A stretch of 64,000 bases of DNA, from positions 51,289-115,288 of the forward strand of contig JAAEAF010002770.1 of assembly GCA_011037195.1 (NCBI GenBank). Direction: 5' to 3'. Both the position numbers and the translations under genes were made by a program. Source of the stretch: Triatoma infestans (Eukaryota; Arthropoda; Insecta; Hemiptera; Reduviidae). Below the pieces are notes generated by a model. It made no database searches and was not told the origin of the DNA. It was given only the letters and a program-made list of their open reading frames with translations. Shown here in pieces: positions 58,331 to 64,000 of the stretch (position 1 is its first letter; each line of letters starts with the position of its first letter).

Positions 58331-59304
58331 TATCTCTTACTCCTAGTAAATTTCGCTATCGAGTTTTTACCGGAAATATCCGTTCTGAGGTCCCCTGAGT
58401 CTAAAAAAAAGTGGTTTTTAGCAAATGGTCTGTGTGTGTGTGTTTGAGTATGCGTGAACAGCATAGCTCAAAAACGAAAAATCGTAGAAAGTTGAAACTT
58501 GATATTCCTTTTAGGTATCCCCATGGGATCTGACAGTACCTTAACTGTCAAAATTCCTCAACCGGAAGTACCACTTTCGTAGCTGGTTTTTTACTTTTTT
58601 GCGTTTTTCTCAAAAATGGCTCCGACGATTTTCTTTAAACATGGTATATCAACTATATATACAAAGAGCTAAGACTTTTATTTGAAATATTTCTCTGGGC
58701 AAATTCATTTAAGAGCAGTTATGGTGGTGGGGGGTGGGGTTACATTTTCATCTAAAGTGCTATTTCAGTTTATTAGACAATTCTGCCATCTAATTAATGT
58801 TAATTAGAACTGAATATGTTGTTAAAATTCCGAGTTTCGAAAAAATCGGATAACCGGAAGTGCATTTACTTTACCACTTTACTAAATGATTTTTTTTTAC
58901 TATTTGGCAATTTTCTGAAAAATGGCTTTGACGATTTTCTTGAAACTTCGTATATAAACTAAGCATACAAAGAGATACAACTTTTATTGAAAACATTTCT
59001 CTGGGAAAATTCATTTAAGTGCACTTTTGGAGGAGGGTTGGGGTTATATTTTTCTCTAAAGTGCTATCATAGTTGATTATACAATTCTATCATCCAAACA
59101 AAATTAATTAGAAATAAATAGATGGCTAAAATTCCGAGTTTCACCGCCAAGAAAATTAGTACACGGGAAGTACGCTTTTACTGCACAGTTTTTTTTAGTT
59201 TCCGACGAATTTCATTAAATTTGGTACACAAACTATAAAATTTGTCAATATAATTTTGAGAACTGGAGTAAGAGAAAGTTGTGTGAGTGTTTCACACCAG
59301 ATTT
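58331..59304 (+). mobile_element. Nearly complete TIR element (copy E)
   Basis: CTCTTACTCCTAGTAAATTT at the left, CGAGTTTTTACCGGAAATAT, GAACAGCATAGCTCAAAAAC, ACCGGAAGT at 58561 and about 58853, two internal repeats, right TIR GTGTGAGTGTTTCACACCAG at about 59281-59300. It follows the LINE fragment directly. Confidence 0.9.
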
Positions 59305-61124
59305 CTTATTGACAAATCCATTTTGTTTCAAGCTTTCGGATTGTATAGCGGCCATCACTAAGAGGTATAGTAACCAAATATAATTAAATACAACTAAACA
59401 AACAGAAATTCTTAGTAAAATAGATATTAACCTATTTTAAATTAATAATTATGCTATTGTTAGTCATTTTTAGGAAGATTTTCTCTGTTTAGCACTGTAT
59501 ATTTTGTACTATCGCTCCTGATGGTTGGCCACTGTAGGAGGTCGAACGCTTGTGATAAGATCAATAAACAACAATACAAGATTAGATCTCTCTATTGTTA
59601 TCTAAAAATGATTTTTGTTTTTCAAGTTTAAACTATGATTTTACGATGATGACCTATTTTCAGGAGGAAATAAACTTGAAGGACAGCACTCTGCAGTATA
59701 GAGCTTTGTACAAATAATTACGCTATTTATGCAAACACATCACCCACCCATTCACAATAACACTAAAAAAAACATCTATAGTCTGAGTACACAGGAACCA
59801 ACCAATTCACACGTTCTGTGAATTAAATTAATTAAATGGAAAACTGGAAGATGTTCGCCAACGTCATAAACATCTCTGTTTCAAATCTTCCTGACATGAC
59901 GTTCCCTCCCATTGTCTTCATTATAAAATTAGTGTACTGCTACTATTTATACCACTCCCATGACTATATGAGGACAATAGTTAATATTTCTATTGTTTAT
60001 AATTTTTCAGGCTTCCGCGTCCATTGTTGTATAAAACACTTAAGTCTTCGGGCTGAAACCGTATCAGGGATTTGTAATAAACCGAAATTTAGCCCTTATA
60101 ACAATAAGCTTCTTCAGAGTAGTGTCGCCTCTAAAGATGAAACAACACTCAACTTTAGCGGGGAAACTACCCCCTGCCATGTGGTAACACGAAGACCTTA
60201 TTTAATTTTATTTCGAATTTTACATTTGTACAAAAATGTACAAGTGGTCAAAATGATATATGGGAAAAAACGATCACGTGGGTTGAAAGGAGGGAAGAAG
60301 CGACCCCATTAGCTTCCCATAAGCTTCCTTGAAATGTGCTTATCACAAGGCCTTGGCCGTAGATTCCCCAGGCCTTCGGTATGGATTTCCATAGATTAGT
60401 TTGAAGGGCAGTTCGGCGGATAAGTGGATTTGAGTAGGTCAACATGTTCAGATGGAACTTAGAATAAACGGGATTCGGCCAATTCTTGGCCAAACGGAAT
60501 ATTTAGATCTCTATGAATGGGGCGTGGTTGAAAACATAGTATGGACCATTGGCAAATTTTGCGGAGGATTTTGGATTGGATTATTTGGATAAGTTAGGGA
60601 ATTGAAACGCTTGGTTGTACTCCAAAAGTTCAATGCCGTATGACAAGTTGGGGGTTTTTATAATAGCAGGGTTGCCAACTGGGTAAGACAAAAAAAAAAA
60701 AAAACTCAGGACATTTTTATAACTATTTAATTTTGATTGCGCCTTGATTATACTGCCATCAATTAAAACTGATAAAAACTGATTATCTTCGATAGATACA
60801 GTTAGTTTTGTCTTTTCAGATGAAATTCGCTTAGCTACTTGCGAATCATAAAAATATTTTGTTAAAAGTTTGTTCGTGCAAGATTCAAAATTAAAAAATA
60901 ATTAAAATGATGTTTTAATGTATAAAAAGCTAAAGTTCCTTCAACACTTGATCTTGGTAACCCAGTTAGTAAAAAAAATCACATACGAATGAAACCATAT
61001 ATGGAATATATTCCAAACCGTGCATATTGCTCGCGATTTTGAATTTGATGATGGTTTAAAACATTTAAACTTAGTTCATAGTTAAACACTTCCGTTTACT
61101 CATTTCAGGGCAAAAATTAAAAAA
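59305..61124. other. No named gene; hairpin motif and unplaced repeat
   Basis: 60043-60070 has AGTC-TTCG-GGCT followed by GAAACCGTATCAGG, which resembles the 3' part of hammerhead motif B. 60660-60280 is a moderately GC-rich stretch with fragmentary minus-strand coding potential (KFHLNMLTYSNPLIRR) that I cannot assign. The 158-codon plus ORF at 59836-60312 spans these elements and is probably chance. Confidence 0.4.
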
Positions 61125-62124
61125 AGAAGTATTGTAAATCGCGTCAAATTTTCGATATTGAGTTTTCACCGGAAATATCCGTTTTAAGGTCCCCTGAATC
61201 CAAAAAAGTGGTTTTTAGCAAAGGGTCTGTGTGTGTGTGTATGTGTGGTGTGTGTGTGTGTGTTGTAGTATGTATTATGTGAACAGCATAGCTCCAAACG
61301 AAAAATCAAGAAAGTTTCAAACTTGATATTCCGTTTAGATCTCACCATGGATCCGACGTGGGTTCAGCTGTCAAAATTCCTCAACCGGAAGTACCACTTT
61401 ACTAGTTTTTTTTTTTACGTTTTTTGCGATTTTCTCAAAAATGGCCTCGACGATTTTCTTTAAACTTGTAATATCAACTAGACATACAAAGATCTACAAC
61501 TTTTATTTGAAACATTTCTCTGGGAAAATTCATTTAAGGGCACTTATGGGGGAGAGGTGGGGTTAGGTTTTCATCTAAGTGCTATTTCGGTTTATTACAC
61601 AATTCTATCATCTAAATAATGTTAATTAAAATTAAATATGTTGTTGAAATTCCGAGTTTGAAAAATATCTGATAACCGGAAGTGCGTTTACTTTACCACT
61701 TTACTAATTTTTTTTTTTCACTTTTCGCGATTTTCCTCTCAAAAATGGCTCCGACGATTTTCTTGAAACAACTTATATAAATTAAACATACAAAGATCTA
61801 TAACTTTTATTTAAAACATTTCTCTGGGAAAATTCATTTAAGGGCACTTTTAGTGGAGGGATGGGGATACAGTTTCCTCTAAAGTGGTATCATAGTTGAT
61901 TATACAATTCTATCATCCAAACAGAATTAAATAGAAATAAATAGGTGGCCTAAATTCCAAGTTTTAATAAAATTTGTAAGCCGGAAGTGCGCTTTTACTG
62001 AACAGTTTTTTTTCATTTTTCGACGAATTTCGTTATATTTGGTACACAAACTATAACCGTTGTCAATTATAATTTTGAGAACAGGAGTAAAAGAAAGTTG
62101 TGTGAGTGTTTCACACCAGATTTT
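61125..62124 (+). mobile_element. Nearly complete TIR element (copy F)
   Basis: GAGTTTTCACCGGAAATATC, a GT run, GAACAGCATAGCTCC, ACCGGAAGT at about 61384 and 61676, CCGGAAGTGC at about 61982, the internal repeat markers GGGAAAATTCATTTAAGG at about 61522 and 61826, right TIR GTGTGAGTGTTTCACACCAG at 62101-62120. Confidence 0.9.
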
Positions 62125-63454
62125 TTTAATTTATATATCAGATTACCGTTGGTTATTGCAATTTACAGATGGTGTGGATGAGAACAAGGTCACAAAAACT
62201 ATAAACATTATCGGAGCAGCGGCTGGAAGCCAACTAGACAATGAATCATGTAACAATAAAAAAAAATAAGTTGTGGTAGTATAAAACAAGACGAATGAAA
62301 TTATTGACGATCATGCTAATTTCGGCATTATTTGTATGTGCACCGAATTTTTTGTATAACAAAATATTTAAAAGTAGGCTAAATAAAAAAAGTGAACATT
62401 TTGAGCATATTTGGAAAAAATGGAGGATCCAAAGAATTTTGTTAAAAAAGAGAACACATTCTCTTGAAAAAAAGAACTATTGGGGAAACCGTCATTATAA
62501 AATTTGTTTAACTTTGGCGGATGTTATGGAAAATGTTAATGGCGGACTGGTCAAAATTTATTAGAAGCGGCTCCTGCGATGATCGGTGTTAACGTTGGAT
62601 TAATTACTAACCTTCAACTAGAATAGGAAACTTTTGCTGGTTTGCTTTTGCGATTTGTAGTAAAAAACTAAAAAATGCAACACATCATCGATATACTAAT
62701 TAAGATTGTGAACTGGATACACTTTCAGCCTATTGCGCGATTATATTCTCAGTGAAAATAATGCCCTAAAGTAAATGTTCCCCCCTCCTCCCGGGCATAT
62801 AATTTCTACCACATTTAAAATATATTACTGAATGCATTCCCTATCGGTAATAGATTTCGAAGCCTGTACAATCTGTTCACTTATTATTATAACTAAATAT
62901 TTTATGCAGAACACTTCCTTTTTCTGCATTTAAAAAAAATAATAATTTTTGTTGAAACTCAGATAATTTTTTTTTATTTTTAAATCATTAAGTTTATCTG
63001 CACGTAACTTTTCTGTGCATTTATCATAGGTCTAGAGCGATTTGATTTATCATGACGTCTGAGATTGTATTCATTTAACATACCGACGGTTTGTGATTAC
63101 ATATCAAACATATTGCAATCTCTTGTTTTTATTTTCATAAACGCCGTCTCTGAAACTTCCTGCCTTCTTCACCAATTTTTATTTATTTTATATTATTTTT
63201 TTTTGTCTAATTTTAACGAAATAATGACGTATGTAAAAAGTTGATAATTATTCTCATAAACAAGTCAAAAAATATTTTAACATATTATTCACAATACACT
63301 AATTATATTATACAAACAAGGAAAACATCATATAACTAATTTTTGTTTGTATTGAAAACGAATATAAAAGATTATTTCAACTGCTAACAATAGCAAACTC
63401 AATGTAATGAAAGTGATAAATATTAAGCGAAACGCACACGAGCAGTCACCATTT
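62125..63454. other. No named gene
   Basis: An 89-codon plus ORF at 62295-62564 begins with a signal-peptide-like run (MKLLTIMLISALFVCA) and is then lysine-rich. I see no relatives or splice context and do not call it. The rest is AT-rich. Confidence 0.35.
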
Positions 63455-63595
63455 TTTTTTTTTTTAAAAAAAACACTTTTTTTTTGGACTCAGGGGACCT
63501 CAAAATTGTATTTCCGGTGGAAATTCGATATCGAAAATTTGAAGCGATTACCAATACCTCTACTTCCTTTCAATAGCAGTTAGAGAAGGTAAAAA
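63455..63595 (-). mobile_element. TIR-element left-end fragment (copy M)
   Basis: Antisense of the left region: TTTTGGACTCAGGGGACCTC, AAAATTGTATTTCCGGTGGA, ATTCGATATCGAAAATTTG, then TAGCAGTTAGAGAAGGTAAA. Confidence 0.75.
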
Positions 63596-63730
63596 TCTTA
63601 AGTAATTAGATATGATTTTATTTGTTTAATATTATTATTGTTTTTTATTTTCATTGAATTTTAAGAATTTTAAACTATTTTCTCAGAAGTTATAAAAAAA
63701 ATTTCTACATTGGTAATAAAAATTACAAGA

Positions 63731-63927
63731 GAAGGGAATAGTTAAGTGGTTAGGGTATTGGACTCCGGAGGACCAGGGTTCGAGTCCAGCTGTGCTACCC
63801 TTAAGATTTTTTTCTTCCTCGGAGCCTCTACAGCTCACTGTCCGGAGGCCGGCAATGCACTCAGAAGGCCCCGGGCGCCAATGACCACAGATATTGAAGC
63901 GCCTTAAATTTAAAAAAAAAAAAAAAA
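63731..63927 (+). mobile_element. tRNA-derived SINE, family 1 (copy S4, shortened)
   Basis: Head GAAGGGAATAGTTAAGTGGT, B box GGGTTCGAGTCCAGC. The body is shortened, with CTGTCCGGAGGCCGGCAATG and tail GCGCCTTAAATTTAAAAA. AAATTACAA flanks it on both sides (about 63720 and 63925), consistent with a target duplication. Confidence 0.9.
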
Positions 63928-64000
63928 TTACAAATATAAAGTTTTTTCTAGGATTTTATCCGTCGTAACATGCATATTTCTTTATATTCCTGACCGGTTT

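Noticed and set aside
59836..60312. 158-codon plus-strand ORF
   Set aside because: It spans different repeat segments, including the UUCG hairpin region. Residue content shows no domain.
62295..62564. 89-codon ORF with signal-peptide-like start
   Set aside because: No splice context, no recognisable family, Lys-rich composition expected from AT-rich DNA, and it directly follows a TIR element.

Overview
The window is AT-rich eukaryotic DNA. Most of it is transposon debris, and it carries two intron-containing, animal-type genes. The fascin/singed exons, a mitochondrial carrier gene with short exons and classical GT-AG introns, a D34D mariner element, R1- and Jockey-type LINEs, gypsy and BEL/Pao fragments and tRNA-derived SINEs together indicate an arthropod, most likely an insect. 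I cannot name the order from the sequence alone.

Host genes: both lie on the minus strand, in tandem. The last four coding exons of a fascin (singed) gene are at 38317-35799; its 5' part was not found in the window. About 2 kb downstream is a complete five-exon gene for a divergent ADP/ATP-translocase-like carrier of 317 residues (33784-24925). It keeps the first and third carrier signatures but has lost the second signature and the RRRMMM nucleotide-carrier motif. A decayed copy of the fascin 3' end lies on the far side of the carrier gene (17990-21316).

Layout: 1-2960 decayed LINE with an LTR nested in it; 2961-4890 no gene; 4890-9740 a large minisatellite with a 140-bp basic period and about 30 copies of a GAGCC...GGGCT core; 9746-11911 a hydrophobic ORF with an NPGP motif, a Polinton/Maverick-like DNA polymerase B fragment and a 5'-truncated R1-like LINE; 14444-17612 a broken Ty3/gypsy pol region; 17990-21316 the fascin 3' duplication with LINE insertions; 24925-33784 the carrier gene, whose introns hold a Tc1 fragment, hammerhead-like elements and a BEL/Pao pol fragment; 35799-38317 fascin; 39085-44150 LINE, Helitron and inverted-repeat debris; 44777-64000 SINEs, a nearly intact mariner, an LTR with primer-binding-like sites and many copies of one non-coding TIR element.

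The most interesting non-gene content is of three kinds. (1) Hammerhead-ribozyme-like motifs with self-complementary stem III, of the minimal type known from Penelope-like retroelements. (2) A non-coding TIR element family of about 1 kb with at least 14 copies or fragments here, built from internal repeats of about 300 bp that each carry an ACCGGAAGT (ETS-like) motif. (3) A large inverted repeat whose third copy sits next to a decayed hammerhead-like motif.
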